DNA of 64,000 nucleotides. It comes from Climacium dendroides (lineage: Eukaryota > Streptophyta > Bryopsida > Hypnales > Climaciaceae). Shown in pieces: positions 34,723-45,399 of this stretch. The notes beneath the pieces were generated by a model that made no database searches, was not told where the DNA came from, and was given only the letters and a program-made list of their open reading frames with translations. The position numbers were made by a program, and so were the translations under genes. Every line of letters starts with the position of its first letter. Position 1 is the stretch's first letter. Location: contig OX467089.1 in NCBI GenBank assembly GCA_950106755.1, positions 7,442,501 through 7,506,500 of the forward strand. The letters are read 5' to 3'.

Positions 34723-36804
34723 TTAAAGTAGAAATTTGATGTGATGAACTTCATCTCATTTGTTGAACTTAAACTCAAAAAGTTATTAAATTCATGGATG
34801 AAATTGAGAATTAAGAAAACAAGCTAGTTCACTTACTAGATGTCTAGATCTCTAGAAGTAGCCAACATATAATTTATGACTTACATTGGAGAAAATTTGG
34901 ACTCTCTAGAGGGCTAAGACACGTCATTCAGCTGTGTTACACTGTTGCTTGTGCATATACAGGAAATAAAGTATTGTTAAATTTATAAAAAAAAATTAAA
35001 CTTACAATCTGACATTGCACTGGAGGTAATCTGGTGGGTCCATTGATTATTACTATTTTATTCATTATTTTTCAAAAGAATAAAAACATTTTTAAAATTT
35101 TCACTTTTCGATGTCTTATTTCGCACATCTAGCCAGTACAGAAACAACCCTCTAGAGTCTCTACAGAGAGTCCAAATTTCCTCTGATGTTATATGAATTT
35201 TTTTTGCAACGACCCTACGACTGTTGCTATGATGGTTGTTGACAAAAGCAGACATTTAGAAATGAAGAAGAGAGGGTGCCGAAGTCTTGAAATTTTGTGC
35301 CATGCCTGCCTGCCTACATGCATTTTCAACAGGTACCGACGTTAATTTGTTGTTGTAAACTTGGCTTCATTTAGTGTTGTTGAAATTCAGTACGTCTGAA
35401 CCTTGGTCCTTCGGGGTGAGCTCCTTCAGCGACACTTCAATTTGAAGCACAGATCCAAAATAGCTTAGTAGGTATAATCATGAAATTACAAGAAATATTC
35501 CGCAGAACTGAAGTCCTATATATATATATATATATATATATCTGGTTGCACAGAGCAGTAGATATTTCATTACTGACATAATCATATACTGCAGGCGCCT
35601 CTTCTGCGGTTGTCAGTATTTGAATCCTAACCTAAGTTAGTATCTTCGAGCTAGCCACACATCGTGGAGCGGCATTGCAGCTCTAACGATCTGAAAGGAA
35701 TTTTGTCCTTCTGCGTGCATGGAATCATCCCGTTGATGCTTATGTCTATAATTAATCGTGCTTCATTTGGAAATTTATTATAAACTCCAGGAAAGATCCA
35801 TCTGTGCTCTTCTCTGAATGAGTGAACGACTGTACGACCGAGCGTTGAAATGTTGAATGGATGAGAGATAACCTACTTGATCCAGTTGAAGTCTTTCAAC
35901 CGAAGGGGAGAATGGATAGTCTACTTCTTCAACTTCTAAATTCAAGTGCATTATAAAGCTTCAATAAACCTCAACATTCCAGATGTTGGCATCATCAGTG
36001 TTATGAATCACATCCTCACCCGAACTCCCCAAGTAGCAGAGAAAAGCGCTACTTTAAACGTGGGCCAGTCAACTCTGGAGATGGACACAGAGAGTAAGAC
36101 TTTAATTGCAGGTTATCTCACACATGCATGCAACCCCTTAGCTTCCCAATGATATGTTGCAATTCTCATCTTAAACAGGAAGTTCATGTAACTAACTGGA
36201 AATATATGTGGCTGAAAACTAGCGCAATCATCTATTACTCGCCTCGTGAGTCATGAACACACATCTCTTCAGAAATTTCGTTGACAAACATCCCCCAGAT
36301 GGGCAATTTTGTTAAAATGGCGAAATTTTTCTACTTTGGCAGTTTTTACAGTTGAGAGAGGGCGGTCTGAAGTGTACAGACGTCTTAGATGTCTGAAATT
36401 CCCCATTCAGACTTTTATTTTTCTCAAAGTGAGTTACAAATATTGATGCACAGGATTACAAACTTTGCTCAGATTCATGACTTACTCATATGATACTTCA
36501 ACACTCTGCGCACCGATTTCTGAAATTTGAGAAAACCTGTGCATACACAGGTTGGAACTATCATGGATTATTCGATCAGCTAGATCGATGTTGTCCAACT
36601 ATGGGGAGACCAAATGAAAGATCACGTGCTTCACACTCGCCTCTCGGAGAGCATTTAATATACAAAATCATGCCATAGAATCCAAAGTCATCGACCCCTC
36701 TACGTCTTCTTCCAACGAATTAATGTTGATCTGGATAGCAACTGAAGCTACATACGATGTTTCCACAGACTCAATCCGATAAATCTGATGAGCCATTGAT
36801 CAAT

Positions 36805-36894
36805 TTACATGCGGAACTGCTTCTGGATCAGATCCACCGTCTTCTCGTCGATCCGGAACGCCTTCTCCAACACCTCGTCCTTAATGTCCGGAGT
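36805..36894 (-). pseudogene. Germin-like protein 3'-end fragment
   Basis: Ninety bases on the - strand match the last 29 codons and stop of GLP3, including its private silent changes (ggcgttccggatcgac). Upstream of this the GLP sequence stops and is fused to spacer DNA that matches 18010-18062 of the tandem unit. The junction is the shared tetranucleotide ACTC, a deletion scar. Metal-site and signal-peptide parts are missing, so no function remains. Confidence 0.85.
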
Positions 36895-37642
36895 TGAAGA
36901 AGGTTGTCAGATGGCCGAATTGTTGGATTGGCCGGGGCAGGACACAAAAGTCGGCACAGCCATAATGCTGCGGTGAGAAGCCCTCGTCATCATCAAATCC
37001 TGTGTCCCACTCAACAAGCAAATACCAATTGTTTTAGCAAGAAAAGTCTAGAAAAGAATGATTTAATCCCTCAAGGACTTGGGTACATTCATATGCAATA
37101 CTTTTTTTTAATGTAAAATTTAATTTAAATTAATATTAATGTCATCCAAATTATATGTTTTTAAAGTCTAATAAAAAAAAATTTACTTTGGAATATTCAA
37201 AATTTTTTTAAGCTACTATTATATTTTATGATTTTTGGAGCCATATAAAGTACCCTAAAAGTAGTAGAAGAAATCATCATTCTAGAGATGCAATGGTTTT
37301 CATTTTGCAGTAGCATTTGCATATATAAAGTTCTGATATTTAAGGAACAAATTCAAAATAACTACACAATAGATATTTATTTAAAGTTGTTATTTTTTAG
37401 CTAATTATTGATTCATAGCTAGGTAAGCTTGAGGTGTAGCCCACCTTTTGCAAGGATGTTACCTTGCTAGGACTGTAACATTTGATCTATACAACTAATT
37501 GATGGGGAATTTCATTAAAATGGGGATATTCCATGTGTCATTTTTATAGTGTGTCCAGGGTTGTCATAACGGGCGAACCGGACCGAATGGACAAGCGAAC
37601 CGGACTGGACGGAGGGTTTTAATTTTGAGAGTTTTGTACCTT

Positions 37643-37790
37643 GACGATCCCATCTGCGCCCCGATGTCCACACCCTGACTGCGCCCTGACGATCCTGTCT
37701 GCGCCCCGATGTCCACGTCCTGACTGCACCCTGACGATCCCGTCTGCGCCCCAATGTCCATGCCCTGACGATCCCATTTATGCCATAATG
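37643..37790. repeat. 45-bp minisatellite
   Basis: Three units of 45 bp start at 37643, 37688 and 37733 (core gacgatcccgtctgcgcccc), followed by degenerate units to about 37830. The period is a multiple of three, so a - strand frame (37515-37991) reads a 15-residue repeat with core WTSGRRQDRQG. Codon-level conservation is not evident, so I treat it as repeat DNA. Confidence 0.75.
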
Positions 37791-38153
37791 ATCCCGTCTA
37801 CACCCTAACGATCCCATTTGTGCCATGAGTACAACGTCCACGCCCTGTCGAGCAAATCGGATGGACAAATTAGACGGACGGGCAAATCGGACGGACGGGT
37901 GAACTAGGCGTTCGTCCACTATGAAAATTCTGACATGTCCTCTATAAATAATTAGAGTTTTAGGCTTTTGTGAAGATTTGAATTTTACCATGAATCTTTG
38001 AAGAAAAAATGAAAAAAAGTCATATCAAAAGCAATATTTTCCTGTCTTTCTATAGTAAAAAAAATCAATGAACCAAATTGTCTTTCTATAAGTATGGAAG
38101 ATTTAATTAAAATGACAAATATAGTCCTGTCTTTCCACAGTTTAGACTAGGTG

Positions 38154-38563
38154 CACGATTGTCATATCGGACAGAATCTTACTTACAGAAATCGTAGATG
38201 TCGACACTATAAGAAAACCTTGTTTTAGGTGACATTCAAAAAAACAGCCGACGTCAAAGGGAACGAATTTTAGGTGACGTTGAAAAAAAAAACCTGTATT
38301 TTTCATGTCAATAATGATGTCCAATGGAACAATAATGAAGATAATTGTTGACAGAAAAACATAGGTTGTTTTCTTCAACGTCATCTAAAATCCGTTCCCT
38401 TAGACATCGAAAATTTTAGTTTCTTCTAGTGCGAAAAACATCTCATATGCCCAATTTGGATAATTTTTTCAAAAATTATTAGCCTCCAAAGTTTGTAGCC
38501 AATCAACCCTGATTCGCCCGATTTGTTCGTGAACAGTAAGATTGTATCCGATATGACAAAAGC
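38154..38563. mobile_element. Mutator-like miniature element, 9-bp target duplication
   Basis: GACTAGGTG is present at 38145-38153 and 38564-38572. Ends are inverted repeats containing TTGTCATATCGGA and, on the other side, its complement, then AATCTTAC in both arms. The 9-bp duplication points to the Mutator superfamily. It is itself interrupted by a CACTA element at 38205. Confidence 0.75.
38205..38431. mobile_element. Miniature CACTA-like element, 227 bp, CGA target duplication
   Basis: Begins CACTATAAGAAAAC and ends gtttcttctagtg (complement CACTAGAAGAAAC). CGA is present at 38202-38204 and 38432-38434. A second inner inverted pair (gtcaaagggaacgaatttta against its complement near 38380) makes a stem. 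No coding capacity. Confidence 0.8.
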
Positions 38564-38819
38564 GACTAGGTGGTCTGAAGTTTAGGACACTAATAAATTT
38601 CAGACCGCCCGGTCTAAATTATAGAAATGGCACACTATGAAAATGGCACATGAAATATCACCATTTTAATGAAATTTCTCATAAGTCCTTTAATTTGTTC
38701 AAATTGTAGTAAAGTACATTTATTAATTAAGTGTATGAATCTTTCAAAATTTCAAATTACAGCAGAAAATAGACCTAATAGACCTAATAAACTTTATTTC
38801 AATGAGTGAACTCACAGAC

Positions 38820-40476
38820 ATAAAATATCATTGTCATGGATAGATTTCAGATCAAGATCAAGGAGTTAGAAATGCCAACATACTGATTAGAAGTCCATTG
38901 TTTTTTTCAACCACCCCATACTGATTTCTGTTGATTTTGATAAAAGCAGCCAACAGTGAAATGCGAAAGAGAGGGTGCAAGTCTTGGAATTTTGTGCCAT
39001 GCCATGCCTGCCTAGATTTTCAACAGGTACAATTAATTGTTATAAACTTGGCTTCAGATATTGTTGTTGAAATTCAGTACGTCTTGTCCTTGGGGTGAGT
39101 TTCGATCTTTACGGACTCTTATAAAACTGAGTTCCAAAATACTAGCAAAAATAATAATCATACGAATATCCTGGAATCACGAGGAGTATTTCATTATCAA
39201 GCTTCAAAAAGCAGTTGATGCTTCATTGTTAGCACAATCATCGTCAAGTTCGTTAAATTGGCGATAATCAATTCCTTCAGCTCGGTTCGATCAGGCTGCA
39301 CGGCGTGAAACCAAAATCTGCACCTGTCCTTGTTTCAGTTGTTTGTGACCTGACACTAGCCCGCTGTGAAGCTATATGTCACATTTTTGGGCTTGTGGAA
39401 TATCGATCACCAATCGACGATAATCAAACTGTGCTTCGAGCTCTGACTTCTGCCGGTATTTGAAACTTAAGTTAGAATTTTCGTGGTGACACATCGCGGG
39501 GCGGCATTGCAGCTCATATTAACACGAAGGGATGTTGTCCATCTGCGAGCAGTGCAGCATCCTGTGCGTAGATGCTGATAATCGTCCGTCACTTGTATGT
39601 ACAGTATGAACTCCAGGATATATGCATCTGTGCTCTTACCTTAATTGTCTGAATAAGTGAAAGACTGTACCTGTGCAACCTTGAATGGATGAAAGATAAA
39701 CTTATTGATGTACTTGCAGTCTTCCAACCCAGCCGAAGTAAACATTCGTCTAATTCTTCAACTTCTAAACTGTCTTGAGGGCATTAGATATTAAGCTTCA
39801 ATAAACCTCAATACATCAAATGTTGGCATCTACTAGCTATTAATATGATTATAGCTAGGTACCATAGGTTTACACAAAGTCGCAGAGAAAAGGGGACTTT
39901 AAACCCAGGGGATGAACAAGGAGAACAGGGTTTCAGGTGCAGGTTAACTTACTGAACCCAGCAAATAATTTAATGCAACATCCTAACCAGGAATTTCAAG
40001 TTACTAGCTTTCTGAAACAAATGAGGGCTCAAAATTAGCACAATCATCTATTACTACACAAACTCTATTCAAATTTGGTCAACAAACATGATGTGCAGAC
40101 TTTCATTTCCTCAAAGTGAGATATGATGCAAATGCACTGGCTCACAAAGTGTGCTCGAATATGTAACTCAATGATAATTCAACACACTGAACATCGTTTT
40201 ATATGTGAAAATAAGAAAACCTGTGGATGGACAGGCTATCATTATTCAATTACATGGGGTCCAATTAATCATGGGTAAACCATATAGAAGGATCACTTCA
40301 ACCTTGGCTTCAGATCAGCCACTCTCAGACCAACACAATAAACCCAAAGCATCAAAAGTCACTGGACCCTGTCTCGCTTCAAACGAATGTTGATCCAGCA
40401 ACTGTGGCTATATGAGTCTATTATTACTATAATTCCACAAACTCTGTGACTCGATGTAACAAGCTATTGATCAATT
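38820..40476. repeat. Conserved GLP 3' flank module (GLP4 copy, inverted)
   Basis: Inverted counterpart of 14557-16170. The small frame that is open in the tandem copies carries a frame-breaking change here near 39455 (ccggtatttgaaac in place of ccggggtttctgaaac), showing that the block is not protein-coding. Confidence 0.65.
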
Positions 40477-41142
40477 TTACATGCGGAACTGCTTCTGGAT
40501 CAGGTCCACCGTCTTCTCGTCGATCCGGAACGCCTTCTCCAACACCTCGTCCTTGATGTCCGGAGTGAACAAAGCCGGAGCAATCTGCTGCACGCCAGGG
40601 TTCTGGCTGTTCAAAGCGGCGAACGCCAACGCATTGGAATTGCCCACGTTCAGCTGGAAGTGCACCAGGCCCCTGGGAAACACGAACAGCTCGCCTTCCT
40701 TGATGGTGGTGGCAAACAGAGTGTTGTTGGTGTCCACAAAGCCCACGTACAACTCGCCCTTGCCCACGATCAGAATCTCGGTGGCGCGGGGATGAGTGTG
40801 CGGGGGGTTGATGCCGCCCTTGGCAAAGTCGATGCGAGCAGCGGAGATGCCCAAAGTGTTCAATCCCGGGAACTGAAGCACGAAAGCGGGAGTGACCGCG
40901 GCGTTGTTGGCGTTGTTGGTGTCGCCGGCGTTCTTGAAGTCAGCGAAAGTGAAGTCGGCTGCGGACACCTCACCGGCCGGCTTGCATGTGAGTCCGTTGA
41001 TGGTGATTCCACTCTTCCAGTCCGCGACGCAGAAGTCCTGGAGCGGATCCTCGTCCGCTGCCATGGCGAGCATGGGCACCAGCGCCACGCTCATCAACAC
41101 GGCCACCGTCACCCACACGCTGCGTCGGGTCATGACACCCAT
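40477..41142 (-). CDS. Germin-like protein GLP4 (subfamily A)
   Basis: 221 residues from the conserved MGVM start. An in-frame ATG six codons upstream (41158-41160), created by acaatgtctggc where GLP1 has tcaatttctggc, would give MSGSND plus the same protein; if used it lengthens the signal peptide n-region. All germin features are present: Cys38, Cys53, His115, His117, Glu122, His161 and the box 2 core PRGLVH. Residues 68-69 read DF instead of the GL of its paralogues. It is the inverted-duplicate counterpart of GLP1 but lacks the private GLP1 changes (IHI, LPH, RAN), so those arose in GLP1. Confidence 0.95.
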   Translation of the reverse strand: MGVMTRRSVWVTVAVLMSVALVPMLAMAADEDPLQDFCVADWKSGITINGLTCKPAGEVSAADFTFADFKNAGDTNNANNAAVTPAFVLQFPGLNTLGISAARIDFAKGGINPPHTHPRATEILIVGKGELYVGFVDTNNTLFATTIKEGELFVFPRGLVHFQLNVGNSNALAFAALNSQNPGVQQIAPALFTPDIKDEVLEKAFRIDEKTVDLIQKQFRM

Positions 41143-41306
41143 GTCGTTGCTGCCAGACATTGTAGGATCGGTTCGGGAGTTCAGCTGCAAGTCGAGCTAG
41201 CTCCGTGAGTTGCAAGAGATCTAGGAGTGTCAGCTGAGATGGTTGTGGAAACTGAAGGATGGCACTGAAACGGTTGCTGCTGTTACAATTGCTTGGGCTG
41301 TGCGGG

Positions 41307-41314
41307 TTTATATA
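41307..41314 (-). promoter_or_regulatory. TATA box of GLP4
   Basis: TATATAAA on the - strand, 165 bp upstream of the MGVM start, in the same context as the GLP1 promoter. Upstream similarity to GLP1 continues to about 41545. Confidence 0.75.
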
Positions 41315-41545
41315 CATATCGGGGTCACGACTTGTGAAGCGGGTTCTCGAAGACGCGGATTGACCCGGGTAACTGAGAGGAAATCTCGGAGGTGTATTAT
41401 TGTGAAGAAAGAAAACCGAATAAGTTGTGCATGGGTCGCACAGATGGGAAAGCCACTCCCGAGTCACAACCGTGCTGGAATTGCCGTGATTAACGGTAGT
41501 AGAAATACGTGTTGTTATGTCAGGAGGAAATTTTAGGCCTGCTTT

Positions 41546-43430
41546 CTATTCTTAAATTGCAATTAGACGTGTGTCAGCTGGGGACTTGGGGTGAAGTTAA
41601 GCGACATTTCCCCCGCTTTTGGAATGATCTACATTTGTGTCAAAAAGAAGAAGAAGTTGAGGGACATTTGAGTAAATAAATGTTTCGACTTTGTCGCCGT
41701 TGAAACAAATGTTGTGTAATGCTTTCTCGCGGTTGAAACGGATTTCCTTGTGTGCGGTGCCAAATCAGAATTGCGGAAATCTGTGGACTTCGTTCGAACT
41801 GGTGTTCTTCATTTTCGTGAGAGTTGAAGAAGACATCGAACGGTGAGTGGAAGAAGCGCATCGTAAGTTATCAGGCATGGATTGAGAAACAGTTGCATGG
41901 GAGTGCCGGAGTGCAGAGCACTGAGGGCAGTTCACGAAAGGGCTCACCCACTGCACACTAAGTCTGGGCTGATTCAAATTGAGCAGAGACTATTGTCTGC
42001 AGATGCTCTCTTCATTCAGTGTGGAACCGAAAGTCTCAAACACAAATTTTCTATTTAGCCTATTATTTAACCCCTCAGATTCCCGGGTACATTATGAGTA
42101 GAAATTGTCAAAAGCAAGCACTTTTTAGGGTAGTGAAATAAATCAAAAGTTTTAAAAGAGTTTTAAAAAATACTAAGCTTAAGAAATAGGGGAGTACTAA
42201 ACTATCATGGGAATATGCAAAAAAAATTTGGAAACTTTGATTAAGTAGATTGAAAGATTATATGTAGTAGAGTAGTAATATTTTAAAAGGGGGAGAAAAA
42301 ATTCTATACCTTAATTGGCATGATCAATAAATTTTAATCCCTCTTGGCATTAAATTTTTGCAATACACATGGTTCTTGTTTTGGATAGTGGCATCCTATA
42401 ATTATTCCCATGTTATGGATTGCTTGCTATATACTTTTTCAAATAGAAAAGATATTGTGCACTTATTGTTCAAAGGCAAGAATTGCTTGCTCTACTCCCA
42501 AAAATTGAATGATGTAACTTTTGATTCATCAACTAATCAAAAAGACAATTTTTTTTTTCTGATTTGGGCACTTGTTTTAAGTTTTAAAACCTACATCAAT
42601 GAACCACAAGGAATAATAATGGCCAATTTCGTTAAAATGGTGGCATTCCATGTGCCATTTTTAGACCGTCTGTTTTGAATTGTAAAAGTAACATCTAGGA
42701 TAGATATAGTTTTCAAGAATCTTGAATTTTATAAATTTAAAACATCTATGTCTCATGTAGATTTCAAAGTGCACAATTTGAATTGTAAAAATAACATCAA
42801 TCACAAGTGTAGATTTCAAACATTTAAAAATGGTATAGATTTTAGACATCTAAGACGTTTGTACACTTTAGATCGCCTGCTCTGAATTGTAAAAACTGCA
42901 AAACTAGAAAAAAATTTCCATTTAACAAAATTGCCCATAATAACAATTTACATGAGGAGTGTTATTTATTACAAATTCTTGGTGAAGATTTTGGTGAAGA
43001 TTTTGGTATAGATTTGAATATACTTTGAATTTTTAAGAAAAAACAAAGAAATTTCATGTATCAAATGCATCAATTTTTAAAAAAATCATAGTAGTTTCAA
43101 TAGGTATATAGACAAGAATAGATTATCAAGGTCTTTCACCAAATTTCCATGTCTTTCAATAATTAGAAAATCAACAGGCCTTTGTTATAACTCCTACAAT
43201 CAAAACTTCATAAAATATCATAATTCAAAATGATTTTTCTATTTCAAATTAGAAAAGTAAATGGAATTCAGAAACTTCATTTCAATAATTGGTCTCAAAA
43301 TCAAAAAGTATCCTTTTGATCACTTTTACAAGAAACCATCCTTTATATTAAAAGAAAATATTTATAAAAAAAAAACAATTTAATAAAAACTATAAAAAAA
43401 AATTATTAAAAAATTATTAAAAATTTCATT
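41546..43430. other. Intergenic, AT-rich, with one short transposon
   Basis: No gene is supported; the open frames at 41640-41977 and 42358-42678 show no family features. An AATTTC-type element occupies 42619-42938. Long A/T runs dominate from 43030 to 43430. Confidence 0.5.
42619..42938. mobile_element. AATTTC-type short transposon, 320 bp
   Basis: Ends atggccaatttcgttaaaat and tttaacaaaattgcccat. It holds dyads at 42660-42679 and 42867-42886 and an internal repeat of tagatttcaaa units. AATA occurs on both sides and may be a target duplication. Confidence 0.65.
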
Positions 43431-44551
43431 TTCATTAAAAAAGAATCCTTTTCATGGATAAAACGCAAATAAAGAACAAGGAGCTAGAACTGTAGAAGGG
43501 CCTAAATCTCAAAGTGAAGCTAGTGTTTTTTCGCAACCACCCTAGTGCTTTTGTTGACAAAAGCATCGGACATTGAAATGGTCTTGGAATTTTGTGCCAT
43601 GGATACCTGACTAGATTTTCAACAGGTACTGTACTACTATTGTTATGAACTTGGCTGAAATTCAGAATTTGCGGTTGAAATTCGATCAGTCTGGACCTTG
43701 GAGTGAGCTTCTTCAGCGACAATTATGAAGCAGTGATCCAGAACATTAGAAATAATAATAAGACGACAATCCTGTACTTGGTACTTACAAGAAATATTCC
43801 ATTTACAGCAGAAGACATTTCATTATTCACCACAATCATGCTGTGCCTCTTCTGCCAAAATTGACAATGTTAGCATCTTCCTGTTGAAACATCTTCCAAC
43901 CCCAAGTGAACAATTGTCTACTAGCTTCTTCAAGTTCTAAGTCGAAGCGCAGTAATTATTATTAAGCTTCAATAAACCTCAAAATTCAGAGAATGAGACA
44001 TTACTTGCCAGTTCACTTTCACCACCTAGTAATTGCAACATCAGTACATCGTAACCTGGAATTTAAAGAAACTAACCGAAAATAAATGGAGGCTGAAAAC
44101 TAGGCAGCACAATTATTCATTCGTAGGCCTACTACTCCCCTTGTGAACACAAACGTCTCTTTGCAATTTGATGTGCAAACAACACAAATTTACCTCAGTG
44201 TGACTTACAGATGCACAGGCTCCCAAGGTCTGAACAGATAGCTCATTGATCTATTTCAACACACTATACAGTACACCGGTTAATGAAAATGAGAAAACTT
44301 TGGAGTGATATAAATATTTATTCAAATAGATGCATGTTGTCCAACTATGGCCAGGGCCAAATGACGGATAACTTCACATGCACTTGGATTCAGATCAGCC
44401 AGTGCTGTGAAAGCAATACAATCGTGCTAACGAGTAACAAATCAGAAGTCATCGGATCCTAAATCGAATGTTGTACACATGTGGTTGCGCATGATGTTAA
44501 TTTCCACAGCTAGTTGACTCTGATAATAAATTTGTCGAGCTACTCATCAAT
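43431..44551. repeat. GLP 3' flank module (GLP5 copy)
   Basis: It shares landmarks with the other GLP flanks on the inverted strand: gtcttggaattttgtgccat, gattttcaacaggtac, gaacttggct and attaagcttcaataaacctc. It is more diverged than the subfamily A flanks, in line with GLP5 belonging to subfamily B. Confidence 0.55.
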
Positions 44552-45217
44552 TTACATGCGGAACTGCTTCTGGATCAGGTCCACCGTCTTCTCGTCGATC
44601 CGGAAAGCCTTCTCCAACACCTCGTCCTTGATGTCCGGTGTGAACAAAGCCGGAGCAATCTGCTGCACGCCAGGGTTCTGACTGCTCAAAGCGGCGAAAG
44701 CCAACGCAGGGTATTTGCCCACGTTCAGCTGGAAGTGCACCAGGCCCTTGGGGAACACGAACAGCTCGCCTTCCTTGATGGTGGTGGCAAACAACGTGTT
44801 GTTGGTGTCCACAAAGCCCACGTACAACTCGCCCTTGGCCACGATCAGAATCTCGGTAGCGCGTGGGTGCGTGTGCGGGGGATTGATGCCGCCCTTGGCA
44901 AAGTCGATGCGAGCAGCGGAGATGCCCAAAGTGTTCAATCCCGGGAACTGAAGCACGGACGCAGCTGTTACGTTGGCGTTGTTGGGGTTGTTGGTGTTTC
45001 CTGCGTTTTTCAAGCCAGCGAAAGTGAAGTCGCTGACCGACACCTTGTCAGCTGGCTTGCATGTGAGTCCGTTGATGGTGGTTCCGCTCTTCAAGTCCGC
45101 TACGCAGAAGTCCTGCAGAGGATCCTCGTCCGCTGCCATGGCGAGCATGGGCACCAACGCCACGCTCAGGAACACGGCAACAGTCACCCACACGCTACGC
45201 CGGGTCATGATTCCCAT
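44552..45217 (-). CDS. Germin-like protein GLP5 (subfamily B)
   Basis: 221 residues, start MGIMTRR, intronless. Signal peptide cleaved near AMA|AD. Cys38 and Cys53, box 1 GGINPPHTHPRATE (His115, His117, Glu122) and box 2 FPKGLVHFQLN (His161) are intact. Subfamily B is marked by DLKSG, ADKVSVSDF, NPNNANVTAASV and NVGKYP instead of DWKSG, AGEVSAADF and NVGNSN. Sequons lie at Asn82 and Asn139. It is nearly the same protein as GLP7, 12 kb away on the other strand. Predicted to be a secreted Mn-binding cupin of the cell wall. Confidence 0.95.
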   Translation of the reverse strand: MGIMTRRSVWVTVAVFLSVALVPMLAMAADEDPLQDFCVADLKSGTTINGLTCKPADKVSVSDFTFAGLKNAGNTNNPNNANVTAASVLQFPGLNTLGISAARIDFAKGGINPPHTHPRATEILIVAKGELYVGFVDTNNTLFATTIKEGELFVFPKGLVHFQLNVGKYPALAFAALSSQNPGVQQIAPALFTPDIKDEVLEKAFRIDEKTVDLIQKQFRM

Positions 45218-45389
45218 GTCGACTGGCTGTAACAATCAGTACTGCTAGAATTGGAAGTCCGGATCAGTTCTGGAATTCAAGCGAAGCTCTGTCCGTTGCT
45301 AAGAGAGTACTGTGCACTGAGGTGGTTGTGGAAGCTGGAGAGTGCCACTGGAATGCTTGCTGCTGTTACAATTGTCTAAGCTGTGGGGG

Positions 45390-45397
45390 TTTATATA
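45390..45397 (-). promoter_or_regulatory. TATA box of GLP5
   Basis: TATATAAA on the - strand, 173 bp upstream of the ATG, followed by the common leader (ACCCCCACAGCTTAG, then AATTGTAACAGCAGC). Confidence 0.75.
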
Positions 45398-45399
45398 TG

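Larger units (their letters stand above)
32628..36894. repeat. Right arm of the large inverted repeat
   Basis: Inverted copy of 25936-29035. It is longer because of two insertions absent from the left arm: a 248-bp short transposon (33202-33449) and a 902-bp element (33821-34722). The left-arm sequence provides the empty-site allele for both, which confirms that they are insertions. Confidence 0.85.
38093..38683. mobile_element. AATTTC-type short transposon, split by nested insertions
   Basis: Left part tatggaagatttaattaaaa to tttagactaggtg, right part gactaggtggtctgaag to ttttaatgaaatttctcata. Without the insert it lines up with the 17048 copy, including the dyad at 38599-38618. It is interrupted at 38154-38563. 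Confidence 0.7.
36892..41545. repeat. Inverted copy of the GLP1 block (matches 13488-18065)
   Basis: GLP4 and its upstream region pair with GLP1 at x to 55033 minus x, and the 3' spacer at x to 55018 minus x (39061-39267 with 15751-15957). Homology starts at about 41545, the same point where the GLP1 upstream homology starts. Inside, the part matching about 16300-16840 of the unit is replaced by other transposons. Divergence from the tandem units is clearly greater than between the two units. Confidence 0.8.

Noticed and set aside
37515..37991. A 158-codon - strand frame as a gene
   Set aside because: Most of its length is the 45-bp minisatellite and flanking repeat DNA. There is no promoter, no family match and no conservation elsewhere in the window.
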